This document shows positions 1-8,635 of a stretch of DNA of 64,000 nt, piece by piece; the first letter of the stretch is position 1; every line of letters starts with the position of its first letter. The notes beneath the pieces were generated by a model. That model saw nothing but the letters and a program-made list of their open reading frames with translations. It ran no database searches and was not told the origin of the DNA. Made by a program: the position numbers and the translations under genes. Source of the DNA: Halomonas sp. M20 (GTDB lineage Bacteria > Pseudomonadota > Gammaproteobacteria > Pseudomonadales > Halomonadaceae); NCBI RefSeq assembly GCF_020622265.1, contig NZ_JACNMQ010000001.1, positions 930,001 to 994,000 on the forward strand. Reading direction: 5' to 3'.

Positions 1-206
1 AGACGGATGCCGCGAGACGTACCGGGGATCATGCGGATGACGCCTTTCTTGCTCAGCGCACGCAGATGTTCTTCTGCAGCGTTGGGCGAGCGAAAGCCCA
101 GTGCCCGTGCAATCTCGGCGCGTGTCGGCGGATAGCCTTGTTCCTGCATGGTCTTGACGATGAAATCGTAGACATTCTGTTGGCGCGGGGTAAGAGGACG
201 AGTCAT
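1..206 (-). CDS. lexA: LexA repressor, N-terminal part (cut by left edge)
   Basis: This is the start of the SOS-response repressor LexA, which binds operators of DNA-damage genes and is inactivated by RecA-stimulated self-cleavage. The reverse strand from the ATG at 206 opens [17 protein letters not shown] and continues through [15 protein letters not shown] and [19 protein letters not shown], which is the LexA winged-helix DNA-binding domain. About 68 residues are present; the hinge and Ser/Lys protease domain lie outside the window. Two SOS-box-like sites sit directly upstream, as expected for autoregulation. The divergent neighbour is psrA, the same arrangement as in Pseudomonas. Confidence 0.95.
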   Translation of the reverse strand, partial: MTRPLTPRQQNVYDFIVKTMQEQGYPPTRAEIARALGFRSPNAAEEHLRALSKKGVIRMIPGTSRGIR

Positions 207-232
207 GAAGGCTCCGCGATGACCACTGGAAT

Positions 233-248
233 TTGTGCAAGTATACAG
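233..248 (-). promoter_or_regulatory. LexA (SOS) box 1
   Basis: Read on the minus strand the site is CTGTATACTTGCACAA, matching the CTGT-N8-ACAG gammaproteobacterial LexA consensus except for the last base. It lies 27 bp upstream of the lexA start codon. Inferred to mediate lexA autorepression. Confidence 0.7.
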
Positions 249-249
249 C

Positions 250-265
250 ATGTGATTGTATCCAG
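250..265 (-). promoter_or_regulatory. LexA (SOS) box 2, weaker
   Basis: Minus-strand CTGGATACAATCACAT keeps the CTG half and the AT-rich centre but is imperfect in the second half. It abuts box 1 with one base between. Tandem boxes are common in front of lexA. Confidence 0.5.
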
Positions 266-394
266 TAATACAAAAAATTGAAACGTATTACGGAATGAAC
301 CGCCAGTGCATAGGCATTTACTGAGCAACTAATTAGCCTCGTAATAGCGTCAGCGGACGGGATTGAGTAGTCTGAGACCAATAGTGCAACGTTT

Positions 395-408
395 AAAACA
401 AGCGTTTA
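395..408 (+). promoter_or_regulatory. PsrA-type operator
   Basis: The sequence AAAACAAGCGTTTA is a hyphenated palindrome, AAAC-N4-GTTT, matching the core of the PsrA binding motif described in Pseudomonas (G/CAAAC-N2-4-GTTTG/C). It ends 19 bp before the psrA start codon, which fits autorepression. The outer bases are A rather than the consensus G/C. Confidence 0.6.
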
Positions 409-427
409 CCAGCTCAAGGGACAAGGT

Positions 428-1129
428 ATGGCCCCTCATCAGAGTCAGAGCAAGAATCAAACAAAGAGCCAGAACCAGGTCGATACCGTGACGCGTATTC
501 TCGATACCGCTGAGGTGTTGTTTGCCGAGCGTGGATTTGCCGAGACCTCCTTGCGCAACATTACCAGCAAGGCGAAGGTCAATCTGGCTGCGGTGAACTA
601 TCATTTCGGCTCCAAGAAAGCGCTGATTCAGGCGGTATTCGCGCGCTATCTGGACCCTTTTACCGAGCGCTTTCATGAAACACTGGATGAACTCGAAGCC
701 GAGTATGGCGATCAGCCAATTCCTCTCGAAATCTTGCTCGAGAGCATGGCTCATACAGTGCTGGAGGTACCGGCAGAGCGCAACAGCTTGAAGGTGTTCA
801 TCCGTTTACTCGGGCTGGCCTATACCCAAGCCCAGGGGCATCTTCGTCGTTACATTCAGCAGCAGTACGGCAGTGTCTTTACGCGTTTTACCGAGCTTAT
901 GCGGCGCGCAACCCCCGATCTACCGGATGCCGAGCGCTTTTGGCGGTTGCACTTCATGCTGGGCACGGTGATCTTTACCTTGTCCGGACTCGACGCGCTA
1001 AGGGACATTGCTGCTAAGGATTACGGTGAACAGATAGGCGTGCGGGATCTCATTCATCGCCTGGGCCCCGTGGTCGTGGCCGGCATGAATGCCCCCTTGC
1101 CCCAGGTAGATCATGCGGCATCAGCCTGA
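428..1129 (+). CDS. psrA: TetR-family regulator PsrA
   Basis: A 233-residue TetR repressor. The N-terminal helix-turn-helix runs over roughly residues 22-65 (ILDTAEVLFAERGF...TSLRNITSKA...AAVNYHFGSKKAL), and the rest is an all-helical ligand domain. In Pseudomonas PsrA senses long-chain fatty acids or acyl-CoA and controls beta-oxidation and rpoS. The identification rests on the TetR sequence, on the lexA-psrA-nagZ gene order shared with Pseudomonas, and on the PsrA-like box just upstream. The ATG at 428 follows AAGGGAC with good spacing. The first 18 residues are a polar extension rich in Gln, Ser and Lys. The effector in this organism is inferred, not shown. Confidence 0.85.
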   Translation: MAPHQSQSKNQTKSQNQVDTVTRILDTAEVLFAERGFAETSLRNITSKAKVNLAAVNYHFGSKKALIQAVFARYLDPFTERFHETLDELEAEYGDQPIPLEILLESMAHTVLEVPAERNSLKVFIRLLGLAYTQAQGHLRRYIQQQYGSVFTRFTELMRRATPDLPDAERFWRLHFMLGTVIFTLSGLDALRDIAAKDYGEQIGVRDLIHRLGPVVVAGMNAPLPQVDHAASA

Positions 1130-1183
1130 CCTATATTCGAGAGTTGGAGTTGGAACGCCAGGAAGTCGTAACACTGTGGATAT

Positions 1184-1213
1184 TTGTCGTTATTTTGGTC
1201 TTTGCTCTAGAAT
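1184..1213 (+). promoter_or_regulatory. Candidate sigma-70 promoter for nagZ
   Basis: TTGTCG at 1184-1189 and TAGAAT at 1208-1213 are separated by 18 bp in the psrA-nagZ gap, 31 bp before the nagZ start. The -35 is imperfect. Confidence 0.35.
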
Positions 1214-1243
1214 CAGCCTCCTTCATTCATGAGGAACCCAATC

Positions 1244-2281
1244 ATGACCCAACCACTCGGTCCGGTGATGCTGGATCTTGAAGGCATTACATTGTCCCGT
1301 GAAGAACGCAGGTTGTTGTCACGGCCGGAGGTTGGGGGCGTCATTCTGTTTGCCCGCAACATCGTCGATGCCGAACAGGTTATTGAGTTGTGCGCCTCCA
1401 TTCGCGAGCTTCGTCCCGAGATATTGCTGGGCATCGATCAGGAAGGTGGTCGTGTGCAACGTTTGCGTCAGGGCGTGACACGTATGCCCTCCATGGCGCG
1501 TCTGGGGCAATGTTATCCCGAGGAACCTCAACAGTGCCTGCAGCTTTGTCAAGATGCGGGCTGGCTACTGGGCATGGAGATGTCGGCCTGCGGTCTGGAT
1601 ATCACTTTTGCGCCCGTGCTGGATGTGGATACCGGTCGCTCCAGCGTGATCGGCGACCGCAGCTTCTCGAGCGATCCCCAGGCCGTTACCGCCATGGCCG
1701 GTGCCTTCATCGATGGTCTGCACGAAGCCGGAATGGCTGCTATCGGCAAGCATTTTCCCGGCCACGGAGGCGTCGCCGCGGACTCTCATCTTGAACTGCC
1801 CATCGATGATCGCCCCTTGCAAACGCTACGAGAACACGATCTGGTGCCATTTACCGCGCTGGCCAATCGATTAAATGGCGTGATGCCGGCCCATGTGGTC
1901 TATAGCGTCTTCGATGAGCGGCCTGCGGGTTTTTCACCGAACTGGTTGGGCATGTTGCGTGAAGAACTAGGCTTCAAGGGGGCGATCTTCTCCGATGATT
2001 TGTCCATGGCCGGCGCACATGTTGCCGGTGGCCCGGGCGATCGCGCCCTGGCGGCATTGAATGCCGGCTGCGACATGGTGCTGATATGCAACGATCGCGA
2101 AGCAGCTTTGGCGGTGGCAAAGGCTTGTACGGGTCGTGAATCGAAGCGCCAGGCTCGTCTACGCTATGCCCGTGCACGCCCTAGTCTCGATACGCTACCG
2201 GCACTGGGCCGCTGGCGGCGCGTTCATGCGCGTCTCGAAGCGCTAGCCGACGCCCCCTCGGATAGTGCCACGAGGGGTTGA
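1244..2281 (+). CDS. nagZ: Beta-N-acetylhexosaminidase NagZ
   Basis: A glycoside hydrolase family 3 enzyme that removes N-acetylglucosamine from 1,6-anhydromuropeptides during cytoplasmic cell-wall recycling. The 345-residue protein carries the NagZ signature KHFPGHG near residue 169, with the mobile-loop catalytic His, and the FSDDLSM segment near 250 with the nucleophile Asp. GIDQEGGRVQRL near residue 65 is also family-typical. I chose the ATG at 1244 over the one at 1229 because GAGG at 1231-1234 is correctly placed for it and the protein then begins MTQPLGPVMLD. The gene is followed with no gap by the MscS gene, so they are probably co-transcribed. Confidence 0.95.
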   Translation: MTQPLGPVMLDLEGITLSREERRLLSRPEVGGVILFARNIVDAEQVIELCASIRELRPEILLGIDQEGGRVQRLRQGVTRMPSMARLGQCYPEEPQQCLQLCQDAGWLLGMEMSACGLDITFAPVLDVDTGRSSVIGDRSFSSDPQAVTAMAGAFIDGLHEAGMAAIGKHFPGHGGVAADSHLELPIDDRPLQTLREHDLVPFTALANRLNGVMPAHVVYSVFDERPAGFSPNWLGMLREELGFKGAIFSDDLSMAGAHVAGGPGDRALAALNAGCDMVLICNDREAALAVAKACTGRESKRQARLRYARARPSLDTLPALGRWRRVHARLEALADAPSDSATRG

Positions 2282-2283
2282 GC

Positions 2284-3591
2284 GTGCTGGAATTTCTAGA
2301 TCCGGTGGAACAGTGGTTTCAGGCGACATTCAATCTACCCTCCTGGCTGCTGGCGCCAACAGCCATTCTGAGCCTGGCATTAGTGGCAGATTTGTTCTTG
2401 CGCCTGGTAGTCTGGCGGCTGAGCAACGTGCTGGAAAAGACACGCCATCGTTGGGATGACGTGCTGCTGTTGGCCGTGCGCCGCCCACTTTGGGTCGGTG
2501 TCTGGGGCTGTGCTCTCATCGCCCTGACGAGCCTGGGCGCTGCCTACCTGGAGTTGAATCGCGTTGTTGCCTATACCCCCACCGCAATGTGGGTGTTTGT
2601 GTTGTTGATGGTCGGGTGGACTGGCCTGCGTCTGGTACGCCAGATCAAGCGGCGTCTGATGGTGCCTTCCCAGCGTAATTCCGCCAAACCCATGGATGTC
2701 TCGACCGCCTCTGCGGTCAGCAAGCTTTTAGGCGCCGTCATTTTTACCGTGGTGGCATTGGCGATGCTGGAAGCATTGGGCATGTCACTGTCCGGCCTAC
2801 TGGCTTTCGGTGGGCTGGGCGGTCTGGTCGTCGGTTTTGCCCTGCGTGATATTCTGGCCAACTTCTTTGGTGGCCTGGCTATTCATCTGGACAACCCGTT
2901 CAAGGTGGGCGATTGGATCAGCTCGCCGGATCGCGAGATAGAAGGGACCGTCGAGGATATTGGCTGGCGCCTGACGCGCATCCGCACCTTCGACCTGCGC
3001 CCGCTATACATTCCCAACAATATTTTCAGTTCGATCGCCGTGGTCAATCCATCGCGGATGCTCAATCGGCGTATCTACGAGTCCATTGGCCTGCGCTATC
3101 AGGATATCGCTCAGGTCGATGGAATCGTCTCGAATATTCGCAGCATGTTCAAAGAGCATGAGTCGATCGATCAGGAAAGCTTCATGCTGGTCAACTTCGA
3201 GTCCTTTGGTGCCTATTCGCTTGATATCGTGATCTATGCCTATACCTGCACGACGGATTGGGCCGAGCATCTGGATATCAAGCAGGACATTCTGCTGCGT
3301 ATCGCGTCGATCGTCGATGAAGCAGGAGGGGGTATTGCCATGCCAGCCAGAGAGCTGCACATGGCCGATCCGGTGACGCTGGAAAGTGGCGAGGCCGAGG
3401 GACATGATGACCACGGGACTCATGAAGGCAATGAACGAGACGAACAATCATCGTCGCGTGGGATGGACAATAGGCACAATACCGCTACTTCATCATCCCG
3501 TTCTCCATCATCTCAGCGTGCCGCTTCTCCTGCGCGAGGGGATGCGGACGATTCTTCTGAAAACGCCAGCAACCAGGATGCCGATGCCTAA
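2284..3591 (+). CDS. MscS-family mechanosensitive ion channel
   Basis: An inner-membrane small-conductance mechanosensitive channel homologue of about 435 residues. Hydrophobic segments lie near residues 15-40, 65-90 and 95-115. The pore-lining helix and beta domain follow: SGLLAFGGLGGLVVGFAL, then ANFFGGLAIHLDNPFKVGDWI. The last 80 or so residues are acidic, His/Ser-rich and low in complexity, probably disordered. GTG at 2284 is preferred because GAGGGG at 2272-2277 lies six bases upstream; a TTG at 2278 overlaps the nagZ stop and is too close to that site. The 3' end overlaps hpt by 8 bp. Osmotic down-shock protection is the family role. Confidence 0.85.
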   Translation: MLEFLDPVEQWFQATFNLPSWLLAPTAILSLALVADLFLRLVVWRLSNVLEKTRHRWDDVLLLAVRRPLWVGVWGCALIALTSLGAAYLELNRVVAYTPTAMWVFVLLMVGWTGLRLVRQIKRRLMVPSQRNSAKPMDVSTASAVSKLLGAVIFTVVALAMLEALGMSLSGLLAFGGLGGLVVGFALRDILANFFGGLAIHLDNPFKVGDWISSPDREIEGTVEDIGWRLTRIRTFDLRPLYIPNNIFSSIAVVNPSRMLNRRIYESIGLRYQDIAQVDGIVSNIRSMFKEHESIDQESFMLVNFESFGAYSLDIVIYAYTCTTDWAEHLDIKQDILLRIASIVDEAGGGIAMPARELHMADPVTLESGEAEGHDDHGTHEGNERDEQSSSRGMDNRHNTATSSSRSPSSQRAASPARGDADDSSENASNQDADA

Positions 3592-4162
3592 ACTCGATAC
3601 CGACTATCAAGAATCCTTGGTCACCATGCGCGACCTGATGGAAAACGCCGACTGTCTGATTACTCAGGAGCAAGTCGAGCGGGCTCTGGATCGCATGGCA
3701 GAGGAGATCACCCGCAATCTCGGCGACAAACTGCCGGTCTTCTATTGCGTCATGAATGGTGGCTTGATTACCACCGGACACTTGCTTACCCGGCTTGGCT
3801 TTCCATTGGAAGTCGATTACCTGCATGCGACCCGCTATCGTGGCGGTACTCGGGGTGGCGAGCTGTTCTGGCGGGTCTCGCCGGAGATTCCCATGGCCGG
3901 CCGCCATGTGGTGATCGTCGATGACATTCTCGATGAAGGCACGACCCTGGCGGCCATTCTGGCCTATTGCCGGGAGGCCCAGGCGACTAGTATTTCCACC
4001 GTGGTGCTGGTCGACAAGCGCCACGAGCGTAAGGCGGTACCGGGGCTGACCGCGGACTACTGCAGCTTGGAGGTCGAAGACCGCTATGTATTCGGCTTCG
4101 GAATGGATTACAAGGGGTATTGGCGCAATGCACCGGGTATCTTCGCGCCCAAGGGCATGTAG
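3584..4162 (+). CDS. hpt: Hypoxanthine(-guanine) phosphoribosyltransferase
   Basis: A type I phosphoribosyltransferase converting hypoxanthine (and probably guanine) plus PRPP to IMP or GMP. The PRPP-binding motif VVIVDDILDEGTTL begins near residue 109, and VMNGGLITTGHLL near residue 50 is typical of bacterial HPRTs. The length, about 192 residues, is normal. The open frame extends upstream inside the mscS tail, but the ATG at 3584 (MPKLDTDYQ) with AGGA five bases upstream is the credible start; it overlaps the channel gene by 8 bp. It lies 21 bp upstream of the methylthioinosine phosphorylase gene, whose product hypoxanthine would be its substrate. Confidence 0.9.
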   Translation: MPKLDTDYQESLVTMRDLMENADCLITQEQVERALDRMAEEITRNLGDKLPVFYCVMNGGLITTGHLLTRLGFPLEVDYLHATRYRGGTRGGELFWRVSPEIPMAGRHVVIVDDILDEGTTLAAILAYCREAQATSISTVVLVDKRHERKAVPGLTADYCSLEVEDRYVFGFGMDYKGYWRNAPGIFAPKGM

Positions 4163-4183
4163 ATAAATTTCGGGAGACTTGCG

Positions 4184-4915
4184 ATGCTGGCGATTATCGG
4201 TGGGACTGGCCTGACCGAAATGACCGGGCTGGAAGTCATTAGGCGTCACTCCGTGGAAACCCCGTTGGGCGCGGCGTCCACCGGTGTGCTGCAGGGCACG
4301 CTGGAGGGGCGGGGTATCCTGTTCCTGGCTCGCCATGGCCATCCGCACAAGCTGCCGCCGCATCGGATCAACTACCGTGCCAATCTGTGGGCGCTCAAAC
4401 AGGCCGGCGCCACCCGCATCGTCGGCATCAATGCGGTGGGGAGTATCGATCCCACGCTTCAGCCTGGTGCGTTAGTAATACCGAACCAGCTGATCGATTA
4501 CACCACTGGGCGCGAGTCCACCTATTTCGATGGACGCTTCCGCCCCTTGAAGCATATCGATTTTTCCTGGCCCTATGACAATAGCTTGCGTAATACTCTG
4601 GTGGCAGCGGGCAGGCAGGCCGGTGAAACGATCGAGAACGGTGGTATCTACGGCTGCACCCAGGGGCCGCGCCTTGAAACCGCCGCCGAGATCGCGCGCA
4701 TGGCGAGGGACGGTTGTGGGCTGGTGGGCATGACCGGCATGCCGGAGGCGGTGCTGGCTCGTGAGCTGATGCTTCCTTACGCCTGCCTGGCTCTGGTAGT
4801 CAATCCCGCCGCCGGTGTCACTGAAGCCGAAATCACCATGTCGGAGATCGAGGCCGCACTCGATGAAGGTATCGAACGGATCAAGCGAGTGATCGGCGCA
4901 CTACTGAAGGTCTGA
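4184..4915 (+). CDS. S-methyl-5'-thioinosine phosphorylase
   Basis: A PNP/MTAP-family phosphorylase, 243 residues. It starts with the family phosphate loop IIGGTGLTEM and contains ARHGHPHKLPPHRINYRANL, GINAVGSI and GCTQGPRLETAAEI. Adenine-specific MTAPs carry an Asp-Tyr-Asp element after the last core strand; here the equivalent stretch is VVNPAAG with Asn207, which points to a 6-oxopurine. In Pseudomonas the gene next to nagZ (PA3004) is a methylthioinosine phosphorylase, supporting this call. The expected reaction gives hypoxanthine plus methylthioribose-1-phosphate. GGGAG eight bases upstream supports the ATG at 4184. Methylthioadenosine phosphorylase is the alternative. Confidence 0.8.
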   Translation: MLAIIGGTGLTEMTGLEVIRRHSVETPLGAASTGVLQGTLEGRGILFLARHGHPHKLPPHRINYRANLWALKQAGATRIVGINAVGSIDPTLQPGALVIPNQLIDYTTGRESTYFDGRFRPLKHIDFSWPYDNSLRNTLVAAGRQAGETIENGGIYGCTQGPRLETAAEIARMARDGCGLVGMTGMPEAVLARELMLPYACLALVVNPAAGVTEAEITMSEIEAALDEGIERIKRVIGALLKV

Positions 4916-4920
4916 TCGGC

Positions 4921-4948
4921 GCCTGACCCGTTTTTCAGGCCTTTATTT
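4921..4948 (+). terminator. Probable intrinsic terminator after the phosphorylase gene
   Basis: GCCTGA and TCAGGC pair around an 8-base loop and are followed by CTTTATTT. It lies between two convergent genes; the short stem makes it moderate. Confidence 0.45.
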
Positions 4949-4955
4949 CATCTCT

Positions 4956-6707
4956 TTATTTCAAACCCAGCTCATGGGTCGCTTCTTCACGCATCTTGAA
5001 CTTCTGGATCTTTCCGGTCACGGTCATGGGGAAGGCGTCGACGAACTTCACATAGCGCGGGACCTTATAATAGGCGATCTGGCCCTTGCAGAAATCCCGC
5101 AGGCCTTCCTCGTCGAGGGTTTCACCCTCGGCCAGCTTGACCCAGGCCATGATCTCCTCGCCGTACTTCTCATCTGGCACGCCGATCACCTGCACATCGG
5201 AAATGGCCGGGTGGGTGTAGAGGAAATCCTCGATCTCTCGGGGGTACACGTTCTCGCCACCGCGGATGATCATGTCCTTGATGCGTCCGACGATGGTGGC
5301 GTAACCCTCGTTGTCCATGGTCGCGAGATCGCCGGTGTGCATCCAGCCGGCGGGGTCGATGGCCTTGTCCGTGGCCTCCACGTTGCCCCAGTAGCCGAGC
5401 ATCACGCTATAGCCTCGGGTGCAGAGTTCGCCTTTTTCACCTACGGGCACCACTGCTCCGGTGGAAGGGGCGACCAGCTTGACTTCGATATGGGGATGAA
5501 TCGTCCCCACCGTGGTGACCCGCTTTTCCAGTGGCGCGTCGGTCTGGGTCTGCAGACTGACCGGGCTGGTCTCGGTCATGCCGTAGCAGATGCTGACTTC
5601 CTTCATGTTCATCTTGTCGATGACCTGGCGCATCACCTCGATGGGGCAGATCGAGCCGGCCATGATGCCGGTACGCAGCGAGCCTAGATCGAAGCGCTCG
5701 AATTCCGGGTGTTCGAGCTCGGCGATGAACATGGTGGGCACACCGTACAGGGCGGTGGCGCGTTCTTCACTGACCGCTTGCAGCGTTGTCAGGGCATCGA
5801 AGCCTTCATCGGGATAGATCATCGCCGCGCCATGGGTCATGCAACCCAGGTTGCCCATGACCATGCCGAAGCAGTGATAGAGCGGCACCGGAATCACCAT
5901 GCGGTCCTCGCTGGTAAGCTTGATGCGTTCGGCGACGAAGAAGCCGTTGTTGAGTATGTTGTGATGCGACAGCGTCGCGCCCTTGGGAGCGCCGGTAGTG
6001 CCGGAGGTGTACTGGATATTGATCGGTTCATCGAACTGCAGGGTGGCCTGCAGTGCCGCCAGCGCTTCGGAAGTAACCTTGTCCGACTGCTCGAGCAGCG
6101 TTTCCCAATGCATCATGCCGGGCATGGTGAGAGCTGCATTGAGACAGATGACACGCTTCAGGTTGGGTAGGCGTGGGCTATTAAGCGCCTCGGATGAAAT
6201 GCTGGAAAGCTCAGGTGCCAGTTCGGCAATCATGTCGACATAGTTGGACGTCTTGAACTCACCCTGCAGGATCAGGGTCGAGGTGGCGGACTGGGTCAGG
6301 GCGTACTCCAGCTCATGAGTACGATAGCTTGGATTGATATTGACCAGTACCGCGCCAATCTTCGCCGTGGCGAACTGCGTGATCGCCCACTCGGCGCAGT
6401 TGGGTGCCCAGATGCCGACGCGCTCCCCCTTGGTCACGCCGATGGCGAGCAGGGCGCGGGCGGCACGTTCGACCTCGGTGTGCAATTCTTGCCAGGTGTA
6501 GCGCAACTGCTGGTGCCGGCTGATCAGTGCATCCCGTTCGGGGTAGCGCTCGACGGTCTCATCGAAGCAGTCGCCGATGGTCTGGCCCTTTAGAGGCAGC
6601 TCGCTGATGCCGCAGGCATAACTAAACAAAGAGCTGAGCGAAGAACCAGTTCGTGAGCCAGGAGAAGAGCTGGTCGATAAAGTAGACGTAGTGGCATGCT
6701 GGGTCAT
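4956..6707 (-). CDS. AMP-binding acyl-CoA synthetase
   Basis: An ANL-superfamily acid:CoA ligase of about 583 residues, in the medium-chain/ACSF2-like group by overall appearance. The AMP-binding motif [11 protein letters not shown] begins at residue 233, [10 protein letters not shown] follows further on, and the C-terminal domain has [21 protein letters not shown] and the catalytic-lysine region [12 protein letters not shown]. The ATG at 6707 has AGGAAG upstream; a longer in-frame start at 6749 lacks one. The first 30 residues are Ser/Thr-rich. It lies downstream of the LiuR-type regulator on the same strand, so it probably activates a branched-chain or related carboxylic acid, but the substrate cannot be read from sequence. 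Confidence 0.85.
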   Translation of the reverse strand: MTQHATTSTLSTSSSPGSRTGSSLSSLFSYACGISELPLKGQTIGDCFDETVERYPERDALISRHQQLRYTWQELHTEVERAARALLAIGVTKGERVGIWAPNCAEWAITQFATAKIGAVLVNINPSYRTHELEYALTQSATSTLILQGEFKTSNYVDMIAELAPELSSISSEALNSPRLPNLKRVICLNAALTMPGMMHWETLLEQSDKVTSEALAALQATLQFDEPINIQYTSGTTGAPKGATLSHHNILNNGFFVAERIKLTSEDRMVIPVPLYHCFGMVMGNLGCMTHGAAMIYPDEGFDALTTLQAVSEERATALYGVPTMFIAELEHPEFERFDLGSLRTGIMAGSICPIEVMRQVIDKMNMKEVSICYGMTETSPVSLQTQTDAPLEKRVTTVGTIHPHIEVKLVAPSTGAVVPVGEKGELCTRGYSVMLGYWGNVEATDKAIDPAGWMHTGDLATMDNEGYATIVGRIKDMIIRGGENVYPREIEDFLYTHPAISDVQVIGVPDEKYGEEIMAWVKLAEGETLDEEGLRDFCKGQIAYYKVPRYVKFVDAFPMTVTGKIQKFKMREEATHELGLK

Positions 6708-6773
6708 GGTGCTTCCTGCTTGTTGTTGGCGGTGGAATGCCTCGTTCATGACAAAGACGACTCAAGCCGCGAT

Positions 6774-7232
6774 TCAACGTTTGCCGCGAGCTTCCTCGAG
6801 CAGCGCAAGGGATTCGCGACAGCGCGTTTCGACCTCGTCGAGTTCTCGTTGCAATATTCGAATGTCTTCCAGCTGCTGCTGCATGGCCTCGCGCTTTTCG
6901 CCGAGTATGTCGAGAAGGAGTTGCAACTGGCGTTCATCGCCGTCCGGGGCTTGATCGTAAAGCTGAACCACCTCGCGAATTTCCGCCAGAGAAAACCCCA
7001 GGCGCTTACCCCGCAGTGTCAGCTTCAACCGCACTCGGTCCTTTTCATGATAGACCCTTGTACGGCCGCGACGCTCCGGTGTCAGCAATCCTTCCTGTTC
7101 GTAAAAACGAATGGTGCGAGGTGTTACCTCGAAAATCTTGGCGAGTTCGCCGATCGTATACTGGCGTCGCGATAATGAGCGCCGCTGGCCAAAGCCGTGC
7201 CGAATGGAATCGCGCGGGGACAACTCGGACAT
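6774..7232 (-). CDS. liuR: MerR-family regulator, LiuR type
   Basis: A 152-residue MerR-family protein. The winged helix begins near residue 25 (YTIGELAKIFEVTPRTIRFYEQEGLL) and a long coiled-coil dimerisation helix follows, over roughly residues 85-145. There is no Cys cluster for metal sensing. LiuR regulates leucine/isovalerate and related branched-chain catabolism in gammaproteobacteria. The assignment is supported by a LiuR-like palindrome in the divergent promoter and by the flanking acyl-CoA catabolic genes. AAGGA seven bases upstream supports the ATG at 7232. Confidence 0.8.
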   Translation of the reverse strand: MSELSPRDSIRHGFGQRRSLSRRQYTIGELAKIFEVTPRTIRFYEQEGLLTPERRGRTRVYHEKDRVRLKLTLRGKRLGFSLAEIREVVQLYDQAPDGDERQLQLLLDILGEKREAMQQQLEDIRILQRELDEVETRCRESLALLEEARGKR

Positions 7233-7302
7233 GCTGCTATCCTTTAATTATGGATGACGGGTTATCGCCATTGTTTTCCCGGTGGGGCTAGGCTAGATCA
7301 GC

Positions 7303-7318
7303 TTGACGTTAACGTAAA
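7303..7318. promoter_or_regulatory. LiuR-type operator
   Basis: TTGACGTTAACGTAAA is a near-perfect palindrome centred on GTTAAC and resembles the LiuR consensus TTTACGTTAACGTCAA. It lies 71 bp from the liuR start and 118 bp from the acyl-CoA dehydrogenase start, so it can serve both divergent units. Confidence 0.75.
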
Positions 7319-7435
7319 GTAGACCAAGCGATAGCTTTCATGGCTGCCGACAAATGCTAGGTTGTAGGGATGATGCAATTCTTGTTTTGAATTTGCCTGT
7401 ACTGGTTAACATTTTCTTACGTCAGGGAGGCTGCC

Positions 7436-8605
7436 ATGGATTTTGCCTTAAACGAAGACCAGCGCGCACTGCAGCAGGCCGCTGCGGATTTTGCCCGGGT
7501 CGAACTCGCCCCACATGCCGCTGAATGGGACGCAACCTCTTATTTTCCCGTGGACGTAATCAAGCGCGCCGGCGACGCGGGGTTCCTGGCGATCTATATC
7601 GATGAGGATCATGGTGGGCTGGGCTTATCCCGACTCGATGCTTCGCTGATCTTCGAACAGCTGGCCCAAGGCTGTATTTCCACCACTGCTTACCTGACCA
7701 TCCACAATATGGCCAGTTGGATGATCGCCAACTGGGGCGGGCAAATCTTGCATGAAGCCTGGCTGCCCGCCCTGATCAGCGGCGAGCGCCTGGCGTCCTA
7801 TTGCCTGACGGAACCCGGTTCCGGTTCGGATGCCGCCAATCTGCGCACCAAGGCGGTGCGAGAAGGCGACGAGTACGTGATTTCCGGCAGCAAGATGTTC
7901 ATCTCCGGCGCCGGAGAAACCGACATGCTGGTGGTCATGGCCCGCACCGGCGAGCCGGATTCCGGCGCCGGCGGCGTGACGGCCTTTGCGGTTCCCGCGG
8001 ACAGTGCCGGGATCGAATACGGCAAGAACGAAGACAAGATGGGCTGGAAGAGCCAGCCGACCCGGCTGGTCAGCTTCGACGGCGTGCGGGTGCCGGCGAC
8101 CCATCGACTTGCCGAAGAGGGCGAAGGCTTCAAGCTTGCCATGAAAGGTCTCGACGGCGGGCGCCTGAACATCGCCAGCTGTTCCCTGGGGGCCGCTCAG
8201 CACGCCTTGTCCCTGTCTCGGGAATACCTGCACGAACGCAAGCAGTTCGGCAGCGCCCTGGCATCGTTTCAGGCCCTACAGTTCAAGTTCGCCGACATGG
8301 CCACCGAGCTTACCAGCGCACGTCTGATGGTGCGTCACGCGGCCTGGCGGCTGGATCAAAACGATCCTCAGGCGTCGGCGCACTGTGCCATGGCCAAACG
8401 TCTGGCGACGGACATCGGCTTCAACGTGTGCAACGAAGCCCTGCAGCTGCACGGTGGCTACGGTTATATCAAGGAGTATCCCCTGGAGCGTCTGGTGCGG
8501 GATACTCGCGTGCACCAGATCCTCGAGGGCACCAACGAGATCATGCGCTTGATCACCGCCCGCCGCCTGTTTGCGGAGGGCGCTATAGATGCCCTGCAGC
8601 AATGA
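7436..8605 (+). CDS. Acyl-CoA dehydrogenase, probable isobutyryl-CoA dehydrogenase
   Basis: An FAD-dependent acyl-CoA dehydrogenase of 389 residues with the normal three-domain layout: N-terminal helices, the FAD segment YCLTEPGSGSDAANL near residue 122, and the C-terminal HQILEGTNEIMRLI containing the likely catalytic Glu. The next two genes encode 3-hydroxyisobutyryl-CoA hydrolase and 3-hydroxyisobutyrate dehydrogenase. This context points to isobutyryl-CoA oxidation in valine breakdown rather than straight-chain beta-oxidation. GGGAGG before the ATG is a strong ribosome site. Confidence 0.85.
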   Translation: MDFALNEDQRALQQAAADFARVELAPHAAEWDATSYFPVDVIKRAGDAGFLAIYIDEDHGGLGLSRLDASLIFEQLAQGCISTTAYLTIHNMASWMIANWGGQILHEAWLPALISGERLASYCLTEPGSGSDAANLRTKAVREGDEYVISGSKMFISGAGETDMLVVMARTGEPDSGAGGVTAFAVPADSAGIEYGKNEDKMGWKSQPTRLVSFDGVRVPATHRLAEEGEGFKLAMKGLDGGRLNIASCSLGAAQHALSLSREYLHERKQFGSALASFQALQFKFADMATELTSARLMVRHAAWRLDQNDPQASAHCAMAKRLATDIGFNVCNEALQLHGGYGYIKEYPLERLVRDTRVHQILEGTNEIMRLITARRLFAEGAIDALQQ

Positions 8606-8635
8606 ACCCATTATCCCGGCAAGGAAGCATTGTGT

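Noticed and set aside
66-281. 71-codon ORF antisense to lexA
   Set aside because: Overlaps the LexA DNA-binding domain and both SOS boxes; no support.
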